From contig RSEF01000021.1 in NCBI GenBank assembly GCA_003993805.1, forward strand, positions 2,211,704 to 2,275,703: 64,000 nt of DNA. The letters are read 5' to 3'. This document shows positions 24,339-37,145 of this stretch, in pieces. The notes under the pieces are model-generated. The model did no database searches, was not told the DNA's origin, and saw only the letters and a list, made by a program, of their open reading frames with translations. A program made the position numbers and the translations under genes. This DNA comes from Himantopus leucocephalus. Lineage: Eukaryota > Chordata > Aves > Charadriiformes > Recurvirostridae. Position 1 is the first letter of the stretch, and the number at the start of each line of letters is the position of its first letter.

Positions 24339-27300
24339 TAATTTGTAAAAGCATCTCCATAGTTTGCATCCAAACACAGGCCCACAGTCACTGCTAACCA
24401 GGCTTCAGTTATGACAGAAGTGTTTCCAATCAGTCTCTCCACCTTGCTGGAAGGCCAAGAACTTGAGTTCTTTTTAAGACTCCAAAAATAAGCTAGACAA
24501 TAGTACATCATTTACATTTATGAAATCTTGAAATTGTTTGGTATTTTAAGGTTTGATGTTAGAGGTTTGTAATCATAGTGATCATTCTGAAACATTCCTT
24601 GAGCAGTCAAAAGAAGCAATTCAGAGGTGAACAGAAAAAAAATAAGCAAGCTGCGGTCTTAAATAGAACCAAAACCAAACCCCACATCACGAGTTTCTCT
24701 TATCCGCTGCAGCATCTGCATTCTGACTACAAAACCTTGATGACTGCAGCTGGTCTGCGGCACCAGAGAGCTCCTACACAGAGATGCAACGATGTATCGT
24801 AACGTAAACAAACCAACAGATTTGCAAATAGATACATCATTGATAGATTTTAAAGACAGAAAAGAGGATTTGTGCTAATTCCATATGACCTCCTGCACTA
24901 CTTAGACCACAGGGCTCCTCTAAATTATTTCCATCTTCAAGATCAAAAGGTGGTACACAGCTTATCTTTTAGGCTGAAAAAAACCCTACTTCAAGATTTT
25001 CCAGCAATAGCCAACAAGCCGTGGTACACCGCTCCACTGTGACACTGCACTACCACATTTTTGCCCAGTAGCGATTACCCGTAAGGAAAAAGGGTACAAC
25101 ACCACACACACAAAGCACACAGTTCGACAGCAAGTGCTAATGGGGGAATTATAAGCCCCTTTGTCTCCTCTCTCCCTGGCAAGCACTCTGCCTTCTTTTT
25201 ACCTTCTGCATTCAACATGCCTCCCTTTTCAATTTTTGAGGATGTCACCTCTTAACCTCTTGAATGAGCTACATAGGATAGAATATCTCTCACTGAAATG
25301 TGTGTTTTCAACCCTTTAAAGACTCCTGACTGAACCATCTGTGGTTTTTCAACAACTTTTTTGAACTATCTATATTAGAGCTGGCTAGAGGATTCCAGGA
25401 TCATCCAAGTGAGTGCTAAATCAAGAGAGAAATTTTCCAAAGGAACTCCACTGAGGACAACAGACTTAATCTTTGGGATGTATTTACCTCTTCAAATTGT
25501 TAGTGCTAAACAGGGCCTTATACAGATTTTACGATCTTTATCATACAAAGTATAATCCTTTAACATCATACACTGTACTCAAGTGAACAGTTATTCAGGC
25601 ATCATAAATGATTTAAACATAGAGTTATCAGAATTGTGCTCATATCTCCTATATCTGAAAAGTGATATACATATACATTTAGTTCCAACTTCCCAGTACA
25701 CAAAGCCCATTAATGAAATTTCACTCTAACTAAAAAAGAGCATTTTCACTCTAATGGTTTGAGATTAAGAAGAAAGTAAGTCTCAGAAATCTTCTCTGAA
25801 AGCTACTAGGAAATAAAAAAGTAATTACTATGTATCATCAAAGTTTTTGCTACATTAATTGGAGTGCTCAATAGCATATTAGAATACTTTATTTTAATTA
25901 AATGTGATGAACTGATAGTCACATGCCTTATATCAAACTAAAGCAGAATTTATGTTACTTCAGGGGGGTTTAGCTGGCAAGAAAACTGTAGTTGTAATAG
26001 AAAGCTGGGTAAAATGTTAAAGTAACATTCCAAAATACCAGTCAGTAAGAAAATTAAGATTCATTGTCTAAAGCAAAAATGGTTCACATGAAATTGCATT
26101 TACTGAAAGTTAGTTGCAGCTACACCATAATACATCCATAGTTATTAATCACAAATTAATCTTAATTAACAAAAATACAAGTATTCCCATTAGCTAGTGC
26201 ATCAGCTTTGTAGCATACAACTTCAGCCATTAATTGAAACTCAGCATGGATTATTATTTCCTCCCAACTCTGTAGTCCACAGAGCAAAAATGTATTTGTT
26301 AGTACCCAACTTTTTCAACACTAAACAAAAGATACCCTATCTGTTGAAAGGGAAAGCATCTCCAGGAACTGCAAACAGTGCTTACTTATGCACCAAAATA
26401 TTATTCTAACAGGGACGTCTCAGAGCAGAACCTCTAAAAGAGGCGCACTGAAACGCAGAGTCAAATTTAATAGAGGGAACGATGCAAAAGAAGTGGCAAG
26501 CAACCAAGACAGATGAATAAACTGACTTGGAGGACCGCAAGCGTTGAGCAGGTTACCAGCACTGACCAAAAAATCTGCTGAGCTTCCCAGTTATGATTCT
26601 GGAAATTCTATCTGATAGGAATAAAACTAGTATAGAGGTGGTCTAATTTATTCATTTAATGTTAAATAATTTTCACCAATCGGAAAATTACACATAGACT
26701 GAACAGCTGCTCCTGATCAACAAAATAAGGGATACCCAAAGTAATTCTCAAGCACTGCCACCAGACTAGTGACGATCTGGAAGCATCTTTCAGTAGGCTC
26801 AGGGATTTCATAACATGAACTCTTACTACAAAGGGCTGACCGAGCTACGATAGGTAAAGAAAGATTCAGGGTAAATAAGCTGAGAACCAGGCCTTATATA
26901 TACCGAATACAGTTCTACACTGAAGTATATAGTATTCAAGGGACATTCTCTGGATGTGGCCTGTCTCACCCTCTAGAGGCGTAAAGGCATCCCTGCTGAC
27001 CAGGTCCTACAAGAACACACCTATGATGAAGCCAAACATCAGTACGAACATGAAATAAGCTTGAGAAGCAAGGAACACAACCAGTTCTGAACATACTAAA
27101 GCAAAAAAAAAAAAAAAAGGGGGGGGGGGGGGNAAAGGGGGGGGGGCGGGGAGCAAGTCCCAGGGAGCTGAAATATATAAGAGATAGGAAGCTTAAGAGT
27201 GAAAACTGTAGACTCAGAGGGTAATAATGTTTGGGGATTTTTCCAAGAGGAGTCAATTGCTAAGCTACAACATTCACATGTAACGAAAGAGGAGCTTTTT

Positions 27301-28600
27301 TCATCCAAAAAGGAAAAAAGGGGGGAGGGTAACAGATGAAGGGGAAAAGAAAAACACATTTGTCATACAATACAAGTAGTTGAAGTATTTTGGGAACAGA
27401 TTTGCCATCTCTCAATTAAACATGAGGCAGCATGACTGTGCTTTCATTGCACAGTAGTTTCCACTATGATAACAAGTCCAACAACCGCCTCATTGTGGAC
27501 CATGCAGAAATGAGAGGGACTCCCACAGTGCATATTAATGACTGACCTCTGATGTAATCGGGGGGGGGAACAGCACCCAACAAAAATTACAGTTTTCACT
27601 GCAGCATGGAAGACAGTTCTTGCTGCCAAATAGAAACCATCAGGGAAGAATAGCTGAAAAAGCAAGGCTCGACTTAAGGTATACATACTACATCTCTTCT
27701 ATATCCTCAGAATACACCTTCTGTGCGAAAGACACATCTCCTCCTCTTTTTTTTTTTTTAATGCCTAATAAAGATTTTCCTGAGTTCATGCCTAAGAAAC
27801 CTGGTGGCAGACTTTACTAAAGAAGAGGATTTTGATTCCTCTGCCAACATTTTTTTGCTCCAGCTTTTGAGAAATACAGAGAACTCCCTGCTACAGCTTA
27901 CAAATGTTTCCTCTGCTAAAAAGTGCAACCCTCCTTACTCAAACATGTCGCCAGAAACAAGCTTTCATAAGTATGATATACTCCATAATCCCGAAAATAC
28001 TTGTGGTTGCTGTAAATGTTTTCTCTCCTAGTATTAGCAAGTCAAATTATTTTCTACTCTATGATTAGCCTCTTTTGCACTTAAGAAACAGGAATTCCAA
28101 CTGAGTTGAAAAGCAAAACTAGGTTTATTGGAGCACGACCTGTGAAAATTTCAAATGATACAAGTAAAGTATAAAGACACCTCGCTACTGAACACTGTTA
28201 ATTTAATTTCTTCTGTGGGACAATCAGGTCAGTTCTGATTAAATTTTATTTTACTCTGAAGTTGAACCCACATCTGACTGACCTCATATTTCAAGAGAAA
28301 TCATGGAACACAGGTAATCTTTTGCTTCTGCCTTTTCAGTTGCTAAAATCAGTTAACGGGGACTGGCACCAGACATGAAATGACAATGAAACAGGACATT
28401 TTCAGGTCACGATAGTCCTGATAAAAGAGATACCATGCGGCATCTGTGTGAGCAGAATCACCAAATAGGTATATGTACGCACATCGGGTTTGTCACCACA
28501 GCCAAATATTTAGATCAACAGCTTTTATGTAGTATTTCCTCACCGCCAGAGCTGTCAGAGAAAACCAGAGCCATTCCTGTACCTGTGGCTCCTTCAGTGC
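24339..28600. other. PRDM16: Intronic sequence with one unresolved base
   Basis: AT-rich unique sequence, with the A/G homopolymer block and a single N at 27103-27150. I see no gene or transposon. Frames across the G-rich block (both strands) are low-complexity artefacts. Confidence 0.65.
27103..27150. repeat. Poly-A/poly-G low-complexity block with an ambiguous base
   Basis: About 16 A, then about 14 G, an N at 27133, AAA, about 10 G, C and GGG. Consecutive long G runs could fold as a G-quadruplex on the plus strand. The N marks a base the assembly could not resolve, so true lengths are uncertain. Confidence 0.85.
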
Positions 28601-28604
28601 AGTG

Positions 28605-28795
28605 CCCGGCAGAGCCGTCGGGACAGACGGGGCCGCAGGTCTGTCCCTGCCTGACAGCCGCGGGAGGCAGCGGTGTTTGGACGGCACAGCTCCAGCTCTG
28701 CCCTTCCTTCCAGCCCAACCTGCCCTGTCCAGGGCAGCATCCGGGCAAAGCTCTGGGCAGCGTGCCTTCTGAGCCCGGCTCTGAAGTAAGCGGTA
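28605..28795. promoter_or_regulatory. CpG-rich patch, open in both strands
   Basis: About 13 CpG in 190 bp, GC-rich against an AT-rich intron. Frames of 155 codons (plus, 28435-28902) and 159 codons (minus, 28493-28972) overlap fully. That is expected where stop codons are rare in GC-rich DNA, and neither protein shows a known domain. It may be a small CpG island or a decayed GC-rich insertion. Confidence 0.35.
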
Positions 28796-29087
28796 AGTCC
28801 TGCTGTGAAAGGGCTTCCAGAGATATTGGGAAGATTTCACTAAACCATACGGATGTGCTAGCAGATCTTCTCTACAGGTCATGTCTGTTCCAGGGATTTT
28901 AGGCAAATTCAGTAGCTGGGGTTTCATTTTGATTAGAGCTGAAGCATCTGCAACAAGTCCATCTACTTCCACTACTTCTTCAGTATTGATTAAAACTCCT
29001 TAATTTCTGGTTATTGCATTGCTGGTAGGCCTATAATCATTGCACCGCAGAATCTTCTTGATTGCCCTCGGTGCACATCAACCTCCG

Positions 29088-29110
29088 NAAAAAAAAAAAA
29101 AAAAAAAAAA
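29088..29110. repeat. Poly-A tract preceded by an ambiguous base
   Basis: An N at 29088 is followed by 22 A bases. The tract length is probably not exact. The upstream sequence is not a recognisable mRNA copy. Confidence 0.85.
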
Positions 29111-29639
29111 GCAGAGAACATCTTGTTGTTTAGGAACAATCTTCAGTTCTACTGAGTTTCCTCCCAAATCAGCTGGCTGCTGTTTGAGAGCTGTATGGGG
29201 GATGTGGCCATTCACTGATGACAAACACGCTGTCCTACATCTGCCCCTCTTCTAACGGCAAGTATTTCAATGCTCTGGAATGTCTGGCTATGTGAAAAGC
29301 AGTACAGAAATACAACTTGACCTTATTGTTATTGTCATGAAACTAAAATTAGTCCTTCAAAGCTCACTAGCAAAATTACTCAATAAAAAGACCCATTGAA
29401 AGGTTGTTTCCACAGATAATCAGATATGGGCATAGGCTTAAAATCTGTGTGACACCAATGAGGTTCTTGCAACAATGAGAGCGATGCTTTAGTATTGGTA
29501 AAGACCTCATGAATAATCTGTTTAGCAGCTGTAATGAAAGGAAAAGAAAGTCTGATGTTAAAGGAAATGGTGGTAAAAGAAACAATGCGTTTGATTTTGG
29601 GTGGGGTTTTTTGTAGGTTTTGTATTTGTTTTTTAATGT

Positions 29640-29661
29640 TTATTATTATTATTATTATTAT
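29640..29661. repeat. (ATT)n microsatellite
   Basis: Seven uninterrupted ATT units. Likely polymorphic. Confidence 0.92.
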
Positions 29662-32600
29662 AGAATATGAAATCCTGCTCAGGAAATATCTACTTATCTG
29701 AAATGACTAAGCATCTTCTACATTCACATATATTGCAAAGAACATCTCCAGCTCCTTTGCTAGGGACACTTACAGAGCACACCAAGAATGAACATTGGGC
29801 AATCAATGTCGGATCAGTAAGCACAATCTGCCTTGAATTTCACTGACCTTGAAAGAAGCATAAAACTGGGCCCAATCCTACATGCCTTCTGTCCTCAGAA
29901 CTCCCATCGAGAGCAATGGGAATATCAAGAGCAAAGAGAACACCGGCTGAGCCCATAACACTTTTGTCATACTCCATGGCACTGCTGTTGGCTGACACCG
30001 GGTGACTTTCCACGCTCAAATGTGGCAGACAGCTCCAGAATGGCATATTCGCAGAAAACAGCTCATTTTTACTTGTGCATAAAACAACAACGGGCTGAAG
30101 TCCGCAATGCTGCCGGGTCAGAGGATGCTCTTGTCAAATTAGTCTGTATTAATACAACATACGTGTAAAAATCAGGTATTTTCATTCTCTAAACAAGGAG
30201 AAGAAGTACAGGCACCCCCTGAACTCATACTTTGCCTCAGAAGCTAACCTGGAATCTCAGGCCCAAGAAAACAATTTGAGGAAAAGAGTAGAAAATACAA
30301 ATATGCATGCAGAATCGTGACTTCGTAGCCGAGACTGAAACTACACAGTCATCGATAGACAGACATTTCCTTAGGGATTAATTGGTTGTTGAAAGGTTTT
30401 TTTACTTAATTATTCAAACATTGCAACTTCTTCCAAGCTGTAAATTTAGAAATGCATACAGGTATTAAAACTGTAGTATTGTCTAGAACTGTTTGTTATT
30501 GGGCTATTATAATATAAAAGGTATCATTAGAAAAATACTCCCTAGGCCAGGAGGACTTCCCTGGGATTCATTTCCATTTTTCTGACTCTGGAGGAAGAGC
30601 AGTGGGTGACCTCAAACAGCTTTTCCGACCCAAAGAGGGACGTCATCACCACCTTTACAACTCCATGGAACGTATCAAGGTTCCTGCACTGTATGGATTT
30701 TCCTTTAGAAACATCCTCTGGGGAAGAAACAATCAAACAAAAAAAAAATCCAGATATAGTGCTATGTTAGAAAGAAGGCATGGAATATTTCACACCTCCA
30801 GAAAACAAGACCACCTACGTTTTTAACTTGGGGTGACAGGATTCGGTCTCTATTTGCTGTACACTCAGTATGTTTCATCAGCAAAAATAAAGTCATTTTT
30901 ATGACCAATTTGTGGACCAGCAGAGCTGGAACAAATCATCAACATTACAGCCTAAATCAGCCAAGAGTGCAAATACTTACATTAAGCAAGTATGTGCTTA
31001 ACTACTGCCAACAACTGACAGGGTTCATTACCTCTGAATATTGTGCTGCCCATCTATAATTTACTTCAGGTAAATTAGAACAAGTACCTATCCTATACCC
31101 TGCCTTACTCCCTTCGGAATTCTGCATGAACCTCACTCCCCGCTCTCCCTTCATGCTGAACAGGGCGGAAAGCTGACGGCCAGGCGCAGACCAAAACTTA
31201 GAAGACACATCTATAAATCACAAAGGCCACTGGAAAGCACCAAGCAGCACCCACCCAAACAGTGACTTCAGAACAGTGAATGATCTTAGTGATCAGATTG
31301 CCACCTGATGGCCACAGCTGAAATACAATAGAAAATCAGAAACCTAGTCCCTACTTGGACTGAATCTCTCCGGCCTGGGTTTCAAAGCCCGACTCCCACA
31401 AATTTCAAGCACTTTGCAGCACCAGGCACTGGCATCCCCTCTCGCACAGGCTCACGTTCTTTAGGATGCAGGTCTTCTGCAGCATGCTTTGCGAACAGCA
31501 GCATCAAAATAAAAAAGTCAAGGTGTCCAACACCATCCTCAACAAGACTCCATTATTCAGTTCCTCTAGGAATGGTTCCCCAGTCACTCTACTGGTGAAG
31601 GTAACCAGCTGTTGGCACGACAGTTCACCTACAAAGGCACATTTCCCTCAACACACAGGGAGTCTTCAGACTAAAGAAAAGAATGGCTGGTATTAGTAAC
31701 ACTTCAAAGAGTTTCTATACGTTAGCCCAAGACCTAAAATTTAGTGCAAGACCATCTCTGGAAGCTCATCTGAAATATTTGGGTCTCCTTCTGCCAGAAA
31801 GGATGGAAATTAGTGCCAAAACCATGGTGACAAGAATTATTCTTCTTTCATTAAGAATGGGACCAAAGCATTAAATGCTTCATGGCCATGCAAAAATGGC
31901 TTTTCCTCCATCCACAGACAATATTAATTTAATTTTAATGGCCGTAAAGAAAAGACAATAAAGAATAAGTTACTTAAAGATTCTTGAGCCTGTCGCACAA
32001 CCTCTTCCTCCCGTTCATCGCAAGAACCCTTCTCCTCCATCTAAGCTGTACTGGTAAGTAGCTACAGCATTTGCTAGTGGGTGCTGGTCAGAAAGCAACA
32101 CATCCAGCAACCAAACCAGAACCTGCCGCAGAGCAACCTCCTGCACACAGGTGGGGGCCAGTGCTCTGCATGGGTCTCAGACTACAGACCAATGCTCCAA
32201 AAGGTTTTCCATACAACTAACTAAGGAGAAAGAGTAAATTCTGCTTTAAATGAACATTTAGAAATGTCTTTTTTTCCTCTTTCATTGACTCATGGAAACC
32301 CTTCATCTTCACAAGTTTTACAGTTGAAAAAAGACTTGGGTGATAAATGTATAGGGAGGGAAGTGGTCACAAATGGGAAGTGGTTTTGTCAACGTGTCAC
32401 TGTGCCAAAGGAGTGCCACACGATCTGTTTCAACCTTTGAGAAATTATACTCCTCATACAATCCTCTATTTAGTTTTTTAGTTTAATGGACAGTTCTGCT
32501 ATAACTTGCTGTGATTTTGCCTATTTTTTCCTCCACAGATGCTGAAATGCTCCATATAATACAGCTTGAAATAACATTTTTCTTCCTTTCACTTATCTCT

Positions 32601-35100
32601 GATCCCCCCCCCCCCAAATCCTGGGCCTTGAGTAACAGGTGACGCTAATACATAAAGCACATTAGATGTATTTCTCAGTGAAGTAAGACTGTTTATTCTT
32701 TCAAACATATCCATAGGTTTTCACAGGCTCCCTGACTTTATCTTGTGAAAGTGCCCAAAACGCTCCAATTAAAAGGAACTAGGGACAATCAAAACGGTTC
32801 TAGGTGAAGAGCTGGTATTTCGTGTTCCCTGCTCAAGATGCAGCGGTCACACAGTTGCGATAGGTAAGTCACAGGTTACCGGCTTTGTTCCAACTGGCAA
32901 ACCAACCAGCTAAATTCCACTGAGTAGGTGCATATAGAATTCAGATTCAGATTCTGCTAATCTCCAATCATTTGAATACCCAGTCAGACCTGAGCTGATA
33001 CCGTAGCAAACCCGTCTCACCCAGCTCTAGCGGACATCCAAACTCCAGCTCTCTTACCTTGTTGGTCTGTATTTTCCCTTAAAACACTGTAATTATATTT
33101 TCCTTACACACTACGAAGCACAGTATTTCAGGAATGCTCAAGAAGCAGGAAGATGCTGATTTTGTATGAGGGATCCTGAAAGTCAGTGGTCAGGTAACAC
33201 AGCCCTGACGGGCACAGCTGTTCAAAAATCGGACTGCCAAGCGCCCTGTAACTCACTAACATCACTGTGGGGTAATTAACACCTGTTCTGACAAACCCAT
33301 GCAAATTATGCCATCCCAAAACACTCGCATTTGCAGGACTACTCATGGAAATTTTTACTTATACATGCCGTTGAAATTAAGTCCAAAGGAGACGCAGGTT
33401 TTAACACATCTCCTGTGTAAAATTTCAGAAAAGGGCAAGCTACGCGCACTTCTCACCACGGGAAACTTTCGGTTGCTGCTGTATCTGAGTGTCCCAGTCT
33501 GACATTCCAATTACTCTGTCTTTGCAACTGGTGTTTAAGGACATAATACATGAAACTTTCCTGAACCTCTGTCTCATGCAGAACTGCTGCAGAATACATT
33601 AAAAAACAATTTAGTCCTGGAGAATACTAAGAACTGCAGAGTTATTCAGAGATGGAGACAGTGAGGGATGAGGCAAGAGAAGGAGACAGGACAAACGCAA
33701 AGGAAAAGGACTATGATAAAAATTAAACATTTGGAAACATAACACCTTTTCCATGTTTAATTTGTATATCCATTTTTCAAGTTTCACATTTACGGTCTGG
33801 TTTGTCTTGATTGTAATTATACCTCAAAGCAGATTCAAGTCCTTTTACTAAAAAGAAATGGAAAACAACTTACATCAGAAGCGAGCTGTAAGAACAGATA
33901 ATGCCCGAGTAGAGAGCAGAAGAGTTAATTGGAGGTATTTTTCAAAAAACATTCTAAAATACCAGTTTGTTCAGAACTTGGCTGTAAGAAGAACATGTAT
34001 CAAGTATTTAAAGTGCCTTTAGTTTTAAGTAAAAAATTTAAGTGTTTTCTTTTATTAAGGGATTTCTGCCGGCAGAAACGAAGAATAAAGCTTGAAACAG
34101 TATTTCAATGTGTTCCTTAATACACATTTTCCTCTAGTAAAACCAGCAGGGAAAGTGTCCAAATTACTTGCCACTAAATGCCAGTATTATATTTCCAGTA
34201 AAAGTCTAGTTCAACCAGGCACCAAAAATATTTCCACGTAAGGTCCTTTTAGAATCAAACTCTTAAGAGAATGTTATTGTCCATAACTACACTTCACATG
34301 ATGTCTCTGTGTTCAGTATTTTGTTTTATATTTGAATTCAAGATGACATTTCTACAAATTGTGCTGTTAAAAAATTAATTCAATGCATATTTGGATGCAG
34401 TAGATAAAGTACGTTCTTTTAAGCAAAAAAAAAAAGCTCTACTATTGTATTATTAAAGCCACTGGAAAAAAATATTAGCCTTTGGGATTTCTGTCTCTAA
34501 ACTATTTACAACATAATAGCTCCAACGAAGCGTCACAAGAAATGTACAGTGTATTACACATACAGTCATAACAAACATTTGTGAAGAATCTATAGAAATA
34601 ATACAACAGAAAGAAAATCTGCAAAGGAAGAGATGAAAGCCTAAAGAAAATGCTCCACTTCGTAAAGAAAAATCATAATTGCTTTTCAGTGGTTTGCTTA
34701 TTTTTGCTACAAAATACCTCCCCCTTTAAAAATCTGTAAAACTACAGAAATGCTCCAATTCTACAGAAATTTCTTTGCTGGAAATGCAGTAAAGTGGAAC
34801 TTTAAAAATGACTGCAAGATAAATTCTCCGCTAAGAGAAATGTTACCTATTTAGAATAAATAAATAAATGCAGTTAGACTAGCTCTCCAAAAACTAACAA
34901 ACGATGCTGGATATTTCTCTCAGTCCTGGATGTCAAACCATAGAACAAGAATAAAGCATTTGTAAGTCTCCAAAAGGAGACCTTGCAATTGGAATTCACA
35001 TCTTTGCCAAGTGAAAGCTTTTCGGCTGTTGTCACCGTCTCATTGTCATTCTACTCACTGTGGGTTCCCCAGGGTCCAGAACAGGAGTCCTGGCATTATT
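29662..35100. other. PRDM16: Intronic sequence with no gene
   Basis: AT-rich unique sequence with a 12-base poly-C (32604-32615). Short frames carry no recognisable motif, and I see no transposon. Confidence 0.65.
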
Positions 35101-35195
35101 AACATAGCAGATTAATAGCAGTGGGAAAAGACATTTTCACAAACATGCTAAATATTAATATTAATCGATAACAATTTATATTTCCTAACGTGAGC
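35101..35195. promoter_or_regulatory. Candidate ONECUT/SOX motif cluster
   Basis: Contains GATTAATAG (35110-35118), an aatattaatattaat stretch and the compound ATCGATAACAAT (35164-35175), which joins an ONECUT-type ATCGAT to a SOX-type AACAAT. AT-rich motifs arise easily by chance here, so support is weak. Confidence 0.25.
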
Positions 35196-35562
35196 CAGAC
35201 AAACATACCCCAGGCATGGAGGAGAGGAGGGAGGGCAGAGCAAGGAAAGGGACAGCGTCAACAGACTATACAGAATAAAAGGGAATCCGTGAATCAATGC
35301 AGGACAGAGGACTGAGCCGTGAGGTGGGTGTCAAAAGCAGAGCTCTATTTTCAGAGGCACAGAGGCACACATTTTAATGCCACAATATAAGTTGGATTTT
35401 CCATCCCTGGCCAAAAAAATTCCAGTGAAGCTCACCAATTTTATGTCGAGTAATAAACAGCAAAGCTCTGCAAAAACAGGGAAAAACTGCTTCATACTAT
35501 CACCATCCTGAGTAACACTGTACTCTGCAAACTGTATTTTCCCTCAACACTTATAACACTAT

Positions 35563-35577
35563 TTTTTTTTTTTTTTA
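35563..35577. repeat. Poly-T tract
   Basis: About fifteen consecutive T bases. Simple sequence only. Confidence 0.85.
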
Positions 35578-36182
35578 AATTCAGATATGCACAAATTTAC
35601 CAGATTTCTAGATTTGTATTTCAAGCCTGCCTTGTACTCAGGCAATTTTCTACCACCTACCCTTCTATTTTAAAGCAAAAAAAAAAATCTGTAAAACTTG
35701 TTGCATTTTTTTCTAATGGATTAGCCCAGTCAAGTTTTTAAAATTCAGTGTCTGAAAGCGTTTACCATTACCTCACATACTTTTTATTACGAACAGCAGG
35801 AGCAGAATGCATAGTCCTATCGCTAAAGAGGTTCCCAGATTATCCACCGCACAACGTCGGCGTTGGTGAAACCAAATCAAACCATTCCAGCTCAAGACCT
35901 CTTAGCAGAACGTAAATCCCACTCGGTCACTGAGCCGAGTCCTCCCAGAGCTGTGTACAACCGATGGAGTTTTTATTCAGAAAATTCATGGACACATTTT
36001 TGCAGCAGCCTCAAACTTCGGTTTAACCTAAGAATCATGTTTTTTCCAGACCTGAGAGTCAAGTGAAGATCTGTGCAAAAAATTCTCTTGGTAGAGAAGA
36101 GGCCGTTCCTCCCCAAGGAGGATACACCAAAAGTTGTCAAACATTAGGCTGAAGCTTTTATTTCTGGAGATTTTATACAACC

Positions 36183-36370
36183 ACGTCAATCAGCACACTG
36201 AAAGAACATGTGTCGCCTCTGCGCACAGATGACAGCAAACCTTATGATCACCAGAACGGAGGACAGACGAGGATATGGCACGGCACCACCACTGTGCCGA
36301 ACTCCTCTGGGCGGGTTCTGCTGCGATGAACGCCGAGAGCCTCTGAGCCGGGCTGTCTCCTGTTGTCCGG
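36183..36370. promoter_or_regulatory. CpG-rich patch in intron 1
   Basis: About 13 CpG in 190 bp within a GC-rich stretch that continues to about 36560. Overlapping frames (96 and 124 codons minus, 64 plus) have no recognisable domain. It is weaker than the 48.25-kb patch. It could be a regulatory island or an unrecognised old repeat. Confidence 0.3.
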
Positions 36371-36979
36371 TCAGGCCCTGGGGCTGGTGCATTGCTCCCT
36401 GATGTGCCGCCTGCTTGCCTGGGCTTAGCAGCAGATCTGCTGCTGACTCCAGATGCGTACATGTCAACCAGCTCATTCCTGGGTCTGGGGGGGCACAGGC
36501 TTGCTTTACCCGTTATTGGAAAGTGCCCTGGCTTTGGCTGCTGCTCCTGAGTTTCTACGCACAACCCTCAACTTTTCTTCATTAAAAGCGTGGTTTGGCC
36601 ACAACCCCATGTCACTGTCCCAAGCCTATGATTAAGAATAGACAGGGCTCTGTAGAGAGGATCCCTGGTTAGACTGTGAAGAGTTCCCTCCTAGGGAGGC
36701 GTTAACCACAAAGACACGCTTCTCAGATTAGACGGGGGCTGGGAGCAGAGGCTTCTGCTCAAAAATAAACTGGAAACGGCTTTCCCGCTTTCTATGGATT
36801 CGCTGCCGAAGCATTTATATAGCCAGCCCCTGGCTTGCTTTGAGTTTTATTTCAGTGCTCCCACACATCCTTAGCTTGCCTCTAGAGCCCACCAAGGCCA
36901 ACAGTGGCCTTGAAACCACAACGAGAGTCACAAGTAATTGTGTTTTCTCTGTGTCCTGAGCATGTAGAAAGCATTGTGA

Positions 36980-37145
36980 CCATATTGTCAGCCCTTTTTT
37001 CATAACTGTTAAAAGCAGGAATTACCAACTGATTTTCCTTAACAGTAATTGCCCATAAATTGATGCTGCAGCTTTATGGAGACAAAAACATTGCGACAAT
37101 CAGGCACTACAATGGCAACTGAACCTCAAATTTGCATCTGACCTT
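36980..37145. promoter_or_regulatory. Candidate SOX-POU/HOX-type enhancer
   Basis: TAATTG (37047-37052) is followed by CCATAAA (37053-37059) and its exact inverse TTTATGG (37073-37079), 13 bp apart; CCATAAA is the core bound by posterior HOX and CDX proteins. Then come three SOX-type cores: ACATTG (37088-37093), ACAATC (37096-37101) and ACAATGG (37109-37115), and a perfect octamer ATTTGCAT (37130-37137) bound by POU factors. SOX plus POU pairing is typical of neural progenitor enhancers, and PRDM16 is expressed in radial glia. Function is inferred from motifs. Confidence 0.42.

Noticed and set aside
28493..28972. 159-codon minus-strand frame as a gene
   Set aside because: It lies in a GC-rich patch, the opposite strand is open over the same bases, and no domain or splice context is visible.
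29040..29110. Poly-A tail of a processed pseudogene
   Set aside because: No mRNA-like sequence or polyadenylation signal precedes it, and the tract adjoins an ambiguous base.
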